Shown here piece after piece: positions 1-9,231 of a stretch of DNA of 64,000 nt. The position numbers were made by a program, and so were the translations under genes. Under the pieces are notes generated by a model. The model saw only the letters and a program-made list of their open reading frames with translations, was not told where the DNA came from and did no database searches. Positions within the stretch are counted from its first letter, which is position 1. Every line of letters starts with the position of its first letter. Origin of the DNA: Xanthobacteraceae bacterium (GTDB taxonomy: Bacteria; Pseudomonadota; Alphaproteobacteria; Rhizobiales; Xanthobacteraceae); the NCBI GenBank assembly GCA_022844205.1, contig JALHMF010000003.1, positions 124,001-188,000 of the forward strand. The letters run 5' to 3'.

Positions 1-116
1 AACATTGGCCCCGCCGACCACTGGCGGCACATGCCGCAATGGCAGGCACTCACATTGCGGTTTTCCAACTTGGCGGTGTAGCGGACAGCGCCGCAGAAAC
101 ATTTGCCGGTTGCCAT
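1..116 (-). CDS. GFA (CENP-V/GFA domain) family protein, 5' fragment
   Basis: Only the first 38 codons are in the window; the gene continues past base 1. They read [19 protein letters not shown] and continue with a CHCGMCR element. The CxCGAVRY and CxCxxC spacing is the zinc-binding signature of the GFA/CENP-V family, whose founding members were described as glutathione-dependent formaldehyde-activating enzymes; the true substrate of most members is unknown. The ATG overlaps the stop codon of the upstream thioesterase (ATGA overlap), so the two are probably translationally coupled and both ride on the nuo transcript. The family call is good for such a short fragment because the Cys pattern is distinctive; function is not established. 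Confidence 0.8.
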   Translation of the reverse strand, partial: MATGKCFCGAVRYTAKLENRNVSACHCGMCRQWSAGPM

Positions 117-544
117 CATGCGGCCCCTGCCTTCGCGGCCTTGTCGGCGACGCGCGAATTGAACTTGTCCCAGATGACGGCGTAACGCTCATGCGTGCCC
201 TCGCCGATCAAGTCGACGCCGTCATGCGCCTGCACTTTGAACGTGAGCCGCTTGCCGTCGATCGCGGTGCATTCCGCATCGACCGAGATGGTGAGGCCTG
301 GAGGCGTCGCCGCCGCATGGCTGATATTGATGTGAACGCCGAGCGAGCCCTCGCCCGCTTCCATGTGCGGCGCCATCAGGTCGATGCACGCCCATTCCAT
401 GACACCGACAAAATAGCCGGTTGCGAACACGTGCGGCATTTTCTGGAAGTCGGCCGCCTCCGGATAAAGGTGCGGAACGGTACGGTTCGCAGGAACCTTG
501 TACGCGAACTTGTGCTTGAGGCCGGGCTTGAGCGAGGGCTTCAT
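116..544 (-). CDS. FlK-type (hotdog) acyl-CoA thioesterase family protein
   Basis: A 142-residue single hotdog-fold protein. Segments resembling fluoroacetyl-CoA thioesterase FlK are visible: [13 protein letters not shown] near the N-terminus, a [12 protein letters not shown] helix, the [13 protein letters not shown] strand, and [17 protein letters not shown] followed by [11 protein letters not shown]. Such enzymes hydrolyse a small acyl-CoA; the substrate here cannot be told and fluoroacetyl-CoA is unlikely by default. The ATG at 544 was chosen over an upstream in-frame start at 598 because it overlaps the nuoC stop by 4 nt (ATGA), the usual coupling geometry, and because the alignment to the family begins there. 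It sits directly after nuoC, where nuoD is normally expected, and is followed by a GFA-domain gene in the same coupled arrangement. Confidence 0.85.
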   Translation of the reverse strand: MKPSLKPGLKHKFAYKVPANRTVPHLYPEAADFQKMPHVFATGYFVGVMEWACIDLMAPHMEAGEGSLGVHINISHAAATPPGLTISVDAECTAIDGKRLTFKVQAHDGVDLIGEGTHERYAVIWDKFNSRVADKAAKAGAA

Positions 545-1149
545 GGCGTGCCCTTCGCTTTTTCGTCCCCTGGCAGCACATATTCGGTGCCTTCCCAAGG
601 CGACAGGAAATCGAAATTGCGGAATTCCTGATTGAGTTTTACCGGCTCATAGACGACGCGTTTTAGTTCGTCGTCCCAGCGCACTTCGACAAAACCGGTC
701 AACGGAAAATCCTTCCGCAGCGGATAGCCGTCGAAGCCGTAGTCGGTGAGCAAGCGGCGCAGTTCAGGATGGCCGGTGAACAGGATGCCGTAGAGATCGT
801 AGGCCTCGCGCTCGAACCAGTTGGCGCCGACATATATGCCACAGATCGAAGGAACGGCCTCGCCCTCGTCCGCCTGCACCTTCAGGCGTACCCGTAAATT
901 CCGCTTCGGTGACATGAAATGATAGACGACATCGAAGCGCTTCTCGCGCGAGGGATAATCCACGCCGCAGATGTCGATGATATTCCAGAACAGGCATTGC
1001 TTGTCGTCACGGAGAAACTTCGTGACCTCGACGATGCCGGCGGCCTTCACGTCGATGTTCAGTTCGCCATACGCGATCTGATAGCCCGAGACCGCACCGG
1101 AGTTCGCCCGCGTAATGTGTTCGCCGAGTTCGCGAAGTGTTTCTTCCAT
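541..1149 (-). CDS. nuoC: NADH-quinone oxidoreductase subunit C (complex I 30 kDa subunit)
   Basis: A peripheral-arm subunit of respiratory complex I in the connecting fragment next to NuoD and NuoB. The family signature is intact in the second half: [17 protein letters not shown], then [20 protein letters not shown]. An upstream TTG at 1158 is in frame, but the ATG at 1149 is preferred because an AAGG element lies at a suitable distance; this gives 202 residues. It lies 12 nt after the nuoB stop and its own stop overlaps the next ATG. It is an independent NuoC, not a NuoCD fusion, and the next gene downstream is not nuoD, which is unusual for this operon. Confidence 0.95.
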   Translation of the reverse strand: MEETLRELGEHITRANSGAVSGYQIAYGELNIDVKAAGIVEVTKFLRDDKQCLFWNIIDICGVDYPSREKRFDVVYHFMSPKRNLRVRLKVQADEGEAVPSICGIYVGANWFEREAYDLYGILFTGHPELRRLLTDYGFDGYPLRKDFPLTGFVEVRWDDELKRVVYEPVKLNQEFRNFDFLSPWEGTEYVLPGDEKAKGTP

Positions 1150-1161
1150 CCGACGCAAGCC

Positions 1162-1722
1162 TTACCGTTCAATTGTACCGGTGCGGCGGATTTTCTTTTG
1201 CAGCAGCAGAATTCCGTACACGAGCGCTTCCGCCGTCGGCGGACAGCCCGGTACATAAATGTCCACTGGCACGATCCGGTCGCAGCCGCGTACGACCGAG
1301 TAAGAATAATGGTAATAGCCGCCGCCGTTCGCACAGGATCCCATCGAGATCACGTAGCGCGGCTCCGGCATCTGATCGTAGACCTTGCGCAATGCCGGCG
1401 CCATTTTGTTGGTGAGGGTGCCGGCGACGATCATCACGTCCGACTGGCGGGGCGATGCGCGCGGTGCAAAACCGAAGCGTTCCAAGTCGTAGCGCGGCAT
1501 CGAGGCTTGCATCATCTCGACCGCGCAGCACGCCAGACCGAACGTCATCCACATCAGCGAGCCGGTACGCGCCCAGTTGATGAGATCGTCGGCGGTGGTG
1601 ACGAGAAAACCCTTGTCGGCAAGTTCGTCGCTCAGGCCGCTATAGAAAGGATCATCCGAGCCGACCGGCTTCCCGGTGCGTGGATCGAGAATTCCCCTGA
1701 CGGGCGGCGCCATCAATCCCAT
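1162..1722 (-). CDS. nuoB: NADH-quinone oxidoreductase subunit B (N2 cluster subunit)
   Basis: Complex I subunit carrying the terminal 4Fe-4S cluster N2 that hands electrons to quinone. With this start the protein has 186 residues and the four ligands are visible: the tandem pair in [11 protein letters not shown] (C65, C66), C130 in [10 protein letters not shown] and C160 in [10 protein letters not shown]. Three ATGs are possible (1743, 1722, 1713). I chose 1722 because GGAAGGGAG ends 7 nt before it; the 1713 ATG would overlap the nuoA stop by 1 nt and is the main alternative. Expected membrane-associated peripheral-arm location. Confidence 0.95.
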   Translation of the reverse strand: MGLMAPPVRGILDPRTGKPVGSDDPFYSGLSDELADKGFLVTTADDLINWARTGSLMWMTFGLACCAVEMMQASMPRYDLERFGFAPRASPRQSDVMIVAGTLTNKMAPALRKVYDQMPEPRYVISMGSCANGGGYYHYSYSVVRGCDRIVPVDIYVPGCPPTAEALVYGILLLQKKIRRTGTIER

Positions 1723-2078
1723 TCGAGCGCTCCCTTCCGCCATTCATAGATGTAGCCGACGGTCAGCACGCCGAGGAAAACCATCATCGACCAGAAGCCA
1801 AACCATCCGAGCTTCCCGAACGTGATCGCCCAGGGAAACAAGAACGCGACCTCGAGATCGAAAATGATGAAAAGGATCGCGACGAGATAAAAACGCACGT
1901 CGAATTTCATGCGCGCATCATCGAATGCGTTGAAGCCGCATTCATACGCGGAGAGTTTTTCCGGATCGGGCGAACTGTAGGCGACGACGAACGGCGAAAT
2001 CAGCAGCGCCAGACCGATGAACGCCGCGACTCCGAGGAACACGACGATGGGCAGGTAATCGACGATCAGCGCGGTCAT
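1713..2078 (-). CDS. nuoA: NADH-quinone oxidoreductase subunit A
   Basis: A 121-residue membrane subunit of complex I with three predicted transmembrane helices (about residues 9-30, 62-83 and 91-112). The first cytoplasmic/periplasmic loop carries the characteristic [20 protein letters not shown] element, including the conserved Cys that reports the active/deactive state in homologues. It is the first gene of the nuo operon in this window; the promoter should lie in the gene-free interval just upstream (2079-2500). Confidence 0.95.
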   Translation of the reverse strand: MTALIVDYLPIVVFLGVAAFIGLALLISPFVVAYSSPDPEKLSAYECGFNAFDDARMKFDVRFYLVAILFIIFDLEVAFLFPWAITFGKLGWFGFWSMMVFLGVLTVGYIYEWRKGALEWD

Positions 2079-2502
2079 TTATGCCTCGCGCGGATGCGGC
2101 ACCGCCGACTGAAAAAGTTGGTATTCCAGCGGCCAGCCCTTCGTTTCCGCACATGCGATCAGTTCGAAAGACTATTATCGCTTAGCCCAGCGCCTAGAGC
2201 GAAGCAAGGCTACAAAAGCTCACACGCTGGCTGCCAAAACATCAAAAAAAGGTAATTGATTCCGGGACTTCCATGGGCTGCAAAAAGCCGAAACCGAACC
2301 GGGAACCGCTTTTTGCGGAATTTTTCCCCCAAAAGTTTCATGTATTCGGAACTGAGGATTGTATCCGCCGAATCCGGTGTCTTTGTTCATGCGATCGGAA
2401 CGCAAATAGCGATGGCGCGTAGGTCGTGAGCGGCTCGAAACCGGCTGGGATTGGGTGTGTGGCGCGTTTTTACGAAAGCGCTGTAAATGCTTCTATCACA
2501 AA
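2079..2502. other. Gene-free interval upstream of nuoA, with an orphan inverted repeat
   Basis: No convincing gene in about 420 nt between nuoA and the tRNA-Asp terminator; short ORFs here have no start signal or family resemblance. It must contain the nuo promoter, which I cannot place with confidence. The one clear structure is a 9-bp perfect inverted repeat, GCAAAAAGC at 2280-2288 and GCTTTTTGC at 2308-2316, with a 19-nt loop, followed on the plus strand by GGAATTTTT. It could be a terminator or part of an untranslated RNA. Confidence 0.5.
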
Positions 2503-2530
2503 AGAAAAAGCCCTCCGGACGGAGGGCTTA
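2503..2530 (-). terminator. Rho-independent terminator of tRNA-Asp
   Basis: On the minus strand AGCCCTCC, a short GTCC-type loop, GGAGGGCT, then TTTTTCTTTT. It begins just after the CCA end of the tRNA-Asp gene, so it ends that transcription unit before the nuo region. Confidence 0.85.
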
Positions 2531-2531
2531 A

Positions 2532-2608
<77 letters not shown>

Positions 2609-2622
2609 AAGGGAAGCGTCGG

Positions 2623-2650
2623 ACTTAAGCCCCGACCCCGGACAAGTCAA
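2623..2650 (-). promoter_or_regulatory. Sigma-70-type promoter for tRNA-Asp
   Basis: Minus-strand TTGACT (2645-2650), 16-nt spacer, TTAAGT (2623-2628), with the mature tRNA starting about 14 nt after the -10 box. Prediction from sequence only. Confidence 0.55.
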
Positions 2651-2797
2651 GGATAAGCCCGTCAGACGGGCATTTTTCGGTAGATTCAGGGTAGCCACCT
2701 ATGGCTTAAAAGGCCTCGAATCGCATATGCCCATACATTGGAAGTACTTGTAAAACGGCACTAACGCCAAACGCTCAAAAGAAGGGGTCGCGCAGTC

Positions 2798-3091
2798 ATG
2801 GCAGCCAAATCCAATCCCACGGTCACCTTGAAGCATCTCGCGGCCGAACTCGCGGAAGGCCACGAGATTCCGAAGAAGCAGGCCGAAACGATCCTGAACG
2901 ATCTCGTCGACCGGATCGTGAAGCATCTGAAGAAAGGAAACCGCATCCGCATGGTCGGACTCGGCATCCTGCAGGTCCGTCATCGCGCGGCGCGCAAAGG
3001 CCGTAATCCGGCGACGGGCGAGGAAATCCAAATCAAGGCAAGCAAGAAGGTGGCTTTCCGCGCCGCCAAGGAACTCAAGGAAGCGGTCTGA
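2798..3091 (+). CDS. hup: HU family DNA-binding protein
   Basis: A 97-residue histone-like DNA-bending protein. Residues after the first ten match the HU/IHF fold: the alpha-helical dimerisation region with IPKKQAETILNDLVDRI, then GNRIRMVGLGILQVRHRAARKGRNPATGEEIQIKASKKVAF, which includes the DNA-inserting arm with its conserved RNPATGE proline. The N-terminus is about ten residues longer than in E. coli HU (MAAKSNPTVTLKHLAAELAE), a form common in Rhizobiales. An AGAAGGGG element lies about 11 nt before the ATG. It occupies the HU position seen beside lon and nuo in related genomes, but is transcribed in the opposite direction to lon. Confidence 0.92.
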   Translation: MAAKSNPTVTLKHLAAELAEGHEIPKKQAETILNDLVDRIVKHLKKGNRIRMVGLGILQVRHRAARKGRNPATGEEIQIKASKKVAFRAAKELKEAV

Positions 3092-3115
3092 TCGCAGACC
3101 AGCGGCCCCGTTACC

Positions 3116-3164
3116 GGACCCGGTGTGCGCCTCGAACGAGCTTGCGCGCCGGGTCTTCGTTTTT
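3116..3164 (+). terminator. Rho-independent terminator after HU gene
   Basis: An imperfect but GC-rich stem pairing GACCCGG-GTGCGC with GCGCGCCGGGTC is followed by TTCGTTTTT. It lies 25 nt after the HU stop and separates it from the amidase gene. Confidence 0.75.
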
Positions 3165-3232
3165 CCAGGCAGTCGCCTACCTGTTTTGACGCCCCGCTCC
3201 GGCTATAATGGCTACCGGAGGATCGGATCGTC

Positions 3233-4045
3233 ATGAAGCGCCTGTGGGCCGCGGCTCTGCTGCTTGTGCCTGCGTTCCTTTGCGCACCGGCACTCGCGCA
3301 GACACCGTCCCCCGCAAAGCCAAACGCGGCCTGCGATTACGCCCGCTTTCGCCCTATCATCGACGTCGGGCACACGCTTGAGGATTCCGGCGCCACCAGC
3401 GCAAGGGGTGTCGCGGAATACGATTTCAATCTGCGGCTCTCGTTGATGATCGAGCGCGGGCTTCGCGAGGGTGGATTCTCCAAGACGCGGCTGCTGATCA
3501 CCGATGGCTCTGCTCTCCAGAGCCTGATGAAACGGGTGGCAGCGGCCAACAAGGCCGGCGGCGACATTTTCCTGTCGATTCATCACGACTCCGTCCCTGA
3601 GAAATTCATCGAGAAGTGGATCTTCAACGTAGCCGAGCATCGCTACAGCGACCGCTTCAGGGGGCATTCGATGTTTGTCTCGCGCGACAATCCGCAACTG
3701 AGTGCGAGCATCCAATTCGGCAAATTACTCGGCAAGGAATTGAAGGATCGCGGGCTGCAATACACGCCGCATTACACTGACAAGATCATGGGCGCACGCA
3801 TGCGCGAACTAATCGACAAGGATGCCGGCCTCTATCGCTTCGACCAGCTCGTCGTGCTGCGGATGACGACCATGCCGGCGCTGCTCCTGGAGGCAGGCTC
3901 CATCATCCATCGCGACGAAGAATTGCTGATGGCAAGCACAGAGCAGCAGGAAAAGATCGTAAGTGCTGTGTTGAGCGCCGTTGAATCTTTCTGCGCCGTG
4001 CGAACCCCGAAAGTGAGTACACGGGCCGCCGGCAACCGAAAATGA
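3233..4045 (+). CDS. Exported N-acetylmuramoyl-L-alanine amidase (Amidase_3 type)
   Basis: A 270-residue periplasmic zinc amidase predicted to cut the bond between MurNAc and L-Ala in peptidoglycan. A Sec signal peptide is visible (residues 1-22, cleavage after ALA). The Amidase_3 zinc and catalytic residues are in place: H47 in IIDVGHT, E62 in GVAEYDF, the His of FLSIHHDS (about residue 117) and the catalytic Glu of LLLEAGSIIH (about 221). It lacks AMIN or LysM targeting domains, so it is a minimal single-domain form. Its stop overlaps the start of the next gene by 4 nt (ATGA), coupling it to a D-Ala-D-Ala dipeptidase, which suggests a joint role in turnover or recycling of wall peptides. 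Confidence 0.88.
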   Translation: MKRLWAAALLLVPAFLCAPALAQTPSPAKPNAACDYARFRPIIDVGHTLEDSGATSARGVAEYDFNLRLSLMIERGLREGGFSKTRLLITDGSALQSLMKRVAAANKAGGDIFLSIHHDSVPEKFIEKWIFNVAEHRYSDRFRGHSMFVSRDNPQLSASIQFGKLLGKELKDRGLQYTPHYTDKIMGARMRELIDKDAGLYRFDQLVVLRMTTMPALLLEAGSIIHRDEELLMASTEQQEKIVSAVLSAVESFCAVRTPKVSTRAAGNRK

Positions 4046-4794
4046 GAAGCGCGGCAGTAATTCTTCTGCTTGCAAGCATCGTTCTGGCGAATTCCGCTCC
4101 AGCGCAGGAACGTCCGGTTTCGGGCTTTGTGTATCTTCGGGATGTCGATGCCAGCATTGCGCAGGACATGCGCTACGCCGGTGAGGACAATTTCACCGGC
4201 CGCCGCCTTCCAGGTTACGACGCACCCGAGTGCATGCTTCGCGCGGACTCCGCGAACGCCCTCAAGCGTGTTCAGGCGGATCTGTCGAGCCACGGTCTTG
4301 GACTGAAAGTGTACGATTGCTATCGCCCGGCCCGCGCCTCCAAAGCGATGGCACAGTGGGCCAGTGACGGAAAACCCGACGGCCCGAACAAGCGCTTTTA
4401 TCCGGAGCTGGAAAAGCGAAACCTGTTCTCGCTGGGCTACATCGCTTCCCGTTCCCAGCATTCGACCGGGACGGCGATTGATCTCACGCTGATCCCGAAA
4501 TCCAACCAGACCATTCCAGTATTCGATCCACGCGCGAATTATGCGTCCTGTACTGCAACTGCAATCCAGCGGGCGCCGGATAACAGCATGGACATGGGCA
4601 CCGGCTACGATTGCTTCGACGAAAAAAGCCACACGCGCAGCACCGCCATCTCGGCGGAGCAACAGCGCCACCGGCAACTGCTTGTGAGCGCGATGGCGAA
4701 GCACGGCTTTCGCAACTATCGCCGCGAGTGGTGGCACTTTGAATATGGGGGGCAGCCCGTCGGTTATTACGATTTTCCGATCCGTGCGCGCTGA
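4042..4794 (+). CDS. Exported D-alanyl-D-alanine dipeptidase (VanX/DdpX-type, peptidase M15D)
   Basis: A 250-residue zinc dipeptidase expected to split D-Ala-D-Ala or related wall-derived dipeptides. Signal peptide about residues 1-21 (cleavage near APA). The M15D signatures are present: the Arg-containing VYDCYRPARA segment, the zinc motif SQHSTGTAIDLTL (His and Asp ligands) and the C-terminal REWWHFEY with the catalytic Glu and third ligand His. Unlike cytoplasmic VanX in vancomycin resistance, this protein is exported, so a wall-recycling or nutrient role fits better than resistance. It is translationally coupled to the preceding amidase. Confidence 0.88.
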   Translation: MRSAAVILLLASIVLANSAPAQERPVSGFVYLRDVDASIAQDMRYAGEDNFTGRRLPGYDAPECMLRADSANALKRVQADLSSHGLGLKVYDCYRPARASKAMAQWASDGKPDGPNKRFYPELEKRNLFSLGYIASRSQHSTGTAIDLTLIPKSNQTIPVFDPRANYASCTATAIQRAPDNSMDMGTGYDCFDEKSHTRSTAISAEQQRHRQLLVSAMAKHGFRNYRREWWHFEYGGQPVGYYDFPIRAR

Positions 4795-4807
4795 TATCGG
4801 CGGAAAA

Positions 4808-4882
<75 letters not shown>

Positions 4883-4937
4883 GTTCGCCGACGCTTTAGC
4901 CGCATCCGGCCCGCCCGGCAAATCCGAAATTCCCAAA

Positions 4938-4966
4938 GAAAAACCGGGCGGCCAAAGCCGCCCGGC
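4938..4966 (-). terminator. Rho-independent terminator of lon
   Basis: On the minus strand GCCGGGCGGC, a short TTTG loop, GCCGCCCGG and then TTTTTCTTT. It starts 18 nt after the lon stop codon. Confidence 0.9.
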
Positions 4967-4984
4967 TTGTCGATCCGAGGATGC

Positions 4985-7414
4985 CTAGTGGGCGATGACC
5001 GAGGAAGAATCGTCCTCTTCCACAACCGGCTTCACCGGCTGCTGGTTCGCGACTTCGTCCCACTCAATCGCCACGGGCTGCCTCGTCAAGGCATGCAAGA
5101 TCACTTCCTCCATGCGATTGACCGGAATGATTTCCAGCCCGCTCTTTACGTTCTCGGCAATGTCCGCGAGATCCTTTGCGTTCTCTTCCGGGATCAGCAC
5201 CTTCTTGATGCCGCCACGGTGAGCCGCGAGCAGTTTCTCTTTCAGGCCGCCGATCGGAAGCACCCTGCCCCGCAGCGTGATCTCGCCGGTCATGGCGACA
5301 TCTTTTCGGATGGGGATGCCCGACATCACGGAGACGATGGCGGTTGCCATCGCAACACCGGCCGACGGGCCGTCCTTGGGGGTGGCGCCTTCCGGCACGT
5401 GGACGTGGATGTCCTTCTTTTCGAACATCGGCGGCTCGATGCCGAGGCTGACCGCCCGCGAGCGCACATAGGACGCCGCGGCCGAAATCGACTCCTTCAT
5501 CACGTCGCGCAGGTTGCCCGTGACCGTCATCTTGCCTTTGCCGGGCATCATGAGGCTTTCGATGGTGAGCAACTCGCCGCCCGCATCGGTCCAGGCAAGG
5601 CCAGTGACCACCCCGACCTGGTCCTCGCGCTCCGCCTCGCCGTAGCGATATTTCGGCACACCGAGATACTTTTCCAGATTGTCCATGGTGACCGTGACGG
5701 ATTCCTTCTTCTCCGCCATGATCTCCTTCACGGCCTTGCGGATGACGTTGGCAAGCTCGCGCTCGAGATTACGCACGCCCGATTCCCGCGTGTAACGGCG
5801 GATGAGCTGCATCAATGCGGCGTCGTCGAGCGACCACTCGCCTTCCTTCAGGCCGTGCTTGACGATCTGCGCCGGGATCAGATGGCGGCGCGCGATCTCC
5901 ACCTTTTCGTCCTCCGTGTAACCCGCGATACGGATCACTTCCATACGGTCGAGCAGTGCCGGCGGGATGTTGAGCGTGTTCGCCGTCGTCACGAACATCA
6001 CATTCGAGAGGTCGTAATCGACCTCGAGATAGTGATCGGCGAATGTCGAGTTCTGCTCGGGGTCCAGCACCTCCAGCAAGGCCGACGACGGATCGCCGCG
6101 GAAATCCGCGCCCATCTTGTCGATTTCATCGAGCAGGAAAAGCGGATTGGACTTCTTCGCCTTTCGCATCGACTGGATCACCTTGCCGGGCATGGAGCCG
6201 ATATACGTCCGGCGATGACCGCGGATCTCGGCTTCGTCACGCACGCCGCCGAGCGACACGCGCACGAACTCACGGCCGGTCGCTTTGGCGATCGACTTGC
6301 CGAGCGAGGTCTTGCCGACGCCGGGCGCACCGACGAGGCACAGGATCGGTCCCGTCAGCTTGTTGGCGCGGGACTGCACGGCGAGATACTCGACGATGCG
6401 TTCCTTGACCTTGTCGAGACCGAAATGGTCCTCGTCCAGAATCTTCTGGGCGAAATCCAGGTCCTTCTTGATCTTGCTCTTGTTATTCCACGGAATGGAC
6501 AGGAGCCAGTCGAGATAGTTGCGCACGACCGTGGCTTCGGCGGACATCGGAGACATCTGCCGCAGCTTCTTCAGTTCATGCATCGCCTTGTCGCGGGCAT
6601 CCTTCGAGAGCTTGGTGCGCTTGATCTTGTCTTCGAGTTCGGCAAGTTCGTCCTTGCCTTCCTCGTCGCCCAGTTCCTTCTGGATCGCCTTCATCTGCTC
6701 GTTGAGGTAATACTCGCGCTGGGTCTTCTCCATCTGGCGCTTGACGCGCGTGCGGATGCGCTTCTCGACCTGCAGGACCGAGATTTCGCTTTCCATCAGC
6801 GACAAAACCTTCTCAAGCCGGGTGCCGACATTGGTCAGCTCCAGCACGGCCTGCTTGTCCTGGATTTTGACGGCGAGATGCGAAGCAACGGTATCGGCGA
6901 GCTTCGACGGATCGTCGACCTGCGAGATCACGCTCACGACTTCCGGTGAAACCTTCTTGTTCAGTTTCACATAGCTTTCGAACTCGTTGACGACCGAGCG
7001 CGCAAGCGCCTCGACTTCGACCTTCTCGCCGGTTTCAGCCGGGAGCACGGTCGCTTCGGCCTCGTAGAATTCAGCGCGGTCGCTGTAGTTCTTGATATCG
7101 GCGCGCTCGACGCCTTCCACGAGCACCTTCACGGTGCCGTCGGGAAGCTTCAGGAGCTGCAGCACGGAAGCGAGGGTGCCGATCTTATAAATCTGATCGG
7201 TCACCGGATCGTCGTCGCCAGCGTTCATCTGGGTGACGAGCAGAATATAGGTATCGTTCCGCATCACTTCTTCGAGCGCCTTGATCGACTTTTCGCGGCC
7301 GACGAAGAGCGGCACGATCATGTGCGGAAACACAACGATGTCCCGCAGCGGAAGCACCGGGAAAACCTGGGTTTGGCCCGCGGAGAGCGGTGGACGAGGT
7401 TTCGGAGTTGCCAT
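4985..7414 (-). CDS. lon: ATP-dependent protease Lon (LonA)
   Basis: The cytoplasmic AAA+ serine protease that degrades misfolded and regulatory proteins. At 809 residues it is full length. Domains in order: LonN substrate domain (about 15-210), coiled-coil/helical linker (about 215-300), AAA+ module with Walker [10 protein letters not shown] (362-370) and Walker B FLLDEID (426-432), and the protease domain with catalytic Ser684 in DGPSAG and Lys727 in GGLKEK. The ATG is preceded by AGGAGGGG 4 nt upstream, a strong ribosome site. It stands downstream of clpX on the same strand but 233 nt away with a hairpin between, so it probably has its own promoter; a heat-shock box could not be identified with confidence. 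Confidence 0.98.
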   Translation of the reverse strand: MATPKPRPPLSAGQTQVFPVLPLRDIVVFPHMIVPLFVGREKSIKALEEVMRNDTYILLVTQMNAGDDDPVTDQIYKIGTLASVLQLLKLPDGTVKVLVEGVERADIKNYSDRAEFYEAEATVLPAETGEKVEVEALARSVVNEFESYVKLNKKVSPEVVSVISQVDDPSKLADTVASHLAVKIQDKQAVLELTNVGTRLEKVLSLMESEISVLQVEKRIRTRVKRQMEKTQREYYLNEQMKAIQKELGDEEGKDELAELEDKIKRTKLSKDARDKAMHELKKLRQMSPMSAEATVVRNYLDWLLSIPWNNKSKIKKDLDFAQKILDEDHFGLDKVKERIVEYLAVQSRANKLTGPILCLVGAPGVGKTSLGKSIAKATGREFVRVSLGGVRDEAEIRGHRRTYIGSMPGKVIQSMRKAKKSNPLFLLDEIDKMGADFRGDPSSALLEVLDPEQNSTFADHYLEVDYDLSNVMFVTTANTLNIPPALLDRMEVIRIAGYTEDEKVEIARRHLIPAQIVKHGLKEGEWSLDDAALMQLIRRYTRESGVRNLERELANVIRKAVKEIMAEKKESVTVTMDNLEKYLGVPKYRYGEAEREDQVGVVTGLAWTDAGGELLTIESLMMPGKGKMTVTGNLRDVMKESISAAASYVRSRAVSLGIEPPMFEKKDIHVHVPEGATPKDGPSAGVAMATAIVSVMSGIPIRKDVAMTGEITLRGRVLPIGGLKEKLLAAHRGGIKKVLIPEENAKDLADIAENVKSGLEIIPVNRMEEVILHALTRQPVAIEWDEVANQQPVKPVVEEDDSSSVIAH

Positions 7415-7493
7415 TGGCCCCTCCTCCTTTCTGTTGGCGCCGAAGCCACCGGAACGTCCCGGCTGAGAATTACCGGCTCGGGCGCAAGGTACG

Positions 7494-7527
7494 AACCGCC
7501 GCGGATTCGTCGAATCCAGCGGCGGTT
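7494..7527. other. Hairpin in the clpX-lon intergenic region
   Basis: Two nested perfect arms: AACCGCCGC/GCGGCGGTT (7494-7502, 7519-7527) and GATTC/GAATC around a GTC loop. On the plus strand it is followed by TTGTTG, on the minus strand by no T-run, so as a terminator it would act on the strand that carries no gene here. It may instead act in the lon upstream region; role unknown. Confidence 0.45.
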
Positions 7528-7647
7528 TTGTTGCTCAATAGGTGGATAGCGGGCAGATCGAAGTCAAGGATGGCCGGGTATGGCAGGCCTGCTTTGGCCG
7601 AAGTGCCTTGTGGGTTCCTTCCCCTGAACCGGTACAAGGCTTCCTCG

Positions 7648-8919
7648 CTACGCAGAAGCCCCGCCGGCGCCGGCATCGCTGGCCCGGTCCGTGTAAATGT
7701 AGAGCGGTCTCGCCCCCCCTTCCACAACCTCCTTGCTGATGACGACTTCCTCGACGCCTTCGAGGCCCGGGAGGTCGAACATCGTATCGAGCAGGATGCC
7801 TTCCATGATCGAGCGGAGGCCACGGGCGCCCGTCTTGCGCTCGATCGCCTTGCGGGCAATCGCACCGAGGGCTTCCTCGTGGATCGAAAGCTCGACGTTC
7901 TCCATCTCGAACAGCCGCTGGAATTGCTTCACCAGCGCGTTCTTCGGATCGGTCAGGATGGTCTTGAGCGCGGCCTCGTCGAGATCCTCGAGCGTCGCCA
8001 CAACCGGCAGACGGCCGACGAATTCGGGGATCAAGCCGTATTTCAGCAAATCCTCAGGCTCGACGTGGCGGAAGATTTCACCGGGTTTGCGATCCTCCGG
8101 CGAACGCACGATGGCGCCGAAGCCGATGGAGGTACCCTTGCCGCGCGAGGAAATGATCTTGTCGAGGCCGGCGAACGCGCCACCGCAGACAAACAGAATG
8201 TTGGTGGTATCGACCTGAAGGAATTCCTGCTGCGGATGCTTGCGGCCGCCCTGCGGAGGCACGGAAGCGACCGTGCCTTCCATGATCTTCAGGAGCGCCT
8301 GCTGCACGCCTTCGCCCGACACGTCGCGGGTGATCGACGGATTGTCGGACTTGCGCGAAATCTTGTCGATCTCGTCAATGTAAACAATGCCGCGCTGTGC
8401 GCGCTCGACATTGTAGTCGGCGGCCTGCAGCAGCTTCAGAATGATGTTTTCGACGTCCTCGCCGACGTAACCGGCTTCGGTCAGCGTCGTGGCGTCCGCC
8501 ATCGTGAACGGCACGTCCAGGATGCGGGCGAGCGTCTGCGCGAGCAGCGTCTTGCCCGAGCCGGTCGGCCCGATCAGCAGGATGTTGGATTTGGCGAGTT
8601 CGACGTCGTTGTGCTTGGTCGCGTGGTTCAGGCGCTTGTAGTGATTGTGAACCGCGACCGAGAGCACCTTCTTCGCATGATCCTGGCCGATCACATAGTC
8701 GTCCAGAACCTTGCGGATTTCCTTCGGCGTCGGGATGCCGTCACGCGACTTCACCAGCGAGGACTTGTTCTCCTCACGGATGATGTCCATGCACAGCTCG
8801 ACGCATTCATCGCAGATGAACACGGTCGGGCCCGCGATAAGCTTGCGGACCTCGTGCTGGCTCTTCCCGCAGAACGAGCAATAAAGGGTGTTCTTGGAGT
8901 CGCTTCCTATCTTGCTCAT
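7648..8919 (-). CDS. clpX: ATP-dependent Clp protease ATP-binding subunit ClpX
   Basis: The unfoldase that feeds tagged substrates into ClpP. 423 residues. The N-terminal zinc-binding domain has C14, C17, C36 and C39 (CSFCGKS and [10 protein letters not shown]). The AAA+ module contains Walker [13 protein letters not shown], Walker [11 protein letters not shown], the pore loop GYVGEDVE, the IGFGA loop that docks onto ClpP, and the sensor region near the C-terminus. The ATG at 8919 follows a GGAGAGG site; an upstream in-frame start (8964) would add 15 residues that precede the family N-terminus. In most relatives clpX directly follows clpP; here three unrelated genes separate them. Confidence 0.98.
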   Translation of the reverse strand: MSKIGSDSKNTLYCSFCGKSQHEVRKLIAGPTVFICDECVELCMDIIREENKSSLVKSRDGIPTPKEIRKVLDDYVIGQDHAKKVLSVAVHNHYKRLNHATKHNDVELAKSNILLIGPTGSGKTLLAQTLARILDVPFTMADATTLTEAGYVGEDVENIILKLLQAADYNVERAQRGIVYIDEIDKISRKSDNPSITRDVSGEGVQQALLKIMEGTVASVPPQGGRKHPQQEFLQVDTTNILFVCGGAFAGLDKIISSRGKGTSIGFGAIVRSPEDRKPGEIFRHVEPEDLLKYGLIPEFVGRLPVVATLEDLDEAALKTILTDPKNALVKQFQRLFEMENVELSIHEEALGAIARKAIERKTGARGLRSIMEGILLDTMFDLPGLEGVEEVVISKEVVEGGARPLYIYTDRASDAGAGGASA

Positions 8920-9231
8920 TCGCCTCTCCGTACCCTTCCGGCTTTGGACGCGCGTGCGCCCCAAAAGCCTTTGGTCCTTGAAGCACGTTACCGGCCGGAA
9001 ATGCTAGCGGTAGGGGCACCAAGAATCCATTAACGCTACCAACTGACGGATATTTCTGCCAGATTCTCATCTACACAAGTAGGCAAGCGAGATGCCGTTG
9101 GCGCGAGACTCTGCGTCGCAGATTGGCCTTTCCATGCACAAATTGCGGAGATTTCGGGAACTTCGGGCGCCTGCTGCACCAGATTTGGTCGCCGGACATG
9201 TTCGCCGACGCTAGATGGGCAGCGTGCCGGC
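8920..9231. other. Gene-free interval upstream of clpX
   Basis: About 310 nt between the zinc-ribbon membrane protein stop and clpX. Short ORFs overlapping it (one running into the zinc-ribbon gene in another frame) lack family resemblance and I treat them as chance. The clpX promoter must be here; the sequence contains a CTTG-rich stretch around 9070-9090 (minus strand), but no box is good enough to call. Confidence 0.4.

Noticed and set aside
4967-6949. A 660-codon plus-strand open frame antisense to lon
   Set aside because: Arg/His/Asp-rich translation without family resemblance, caused by high GC codon bias opposite a fully intact Lon.
7390-9033. A 547-codon plus-strand open frame antisense to clpX
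   Set aside because: Mirror of clpX codons; no start signal and no domain; clpX is clearly real.
8920-9231. Heat-shock (RpoH) promoter for clpX
   Set aside because: CTTG elements occur, but no properly spaced second box could be found by eye.
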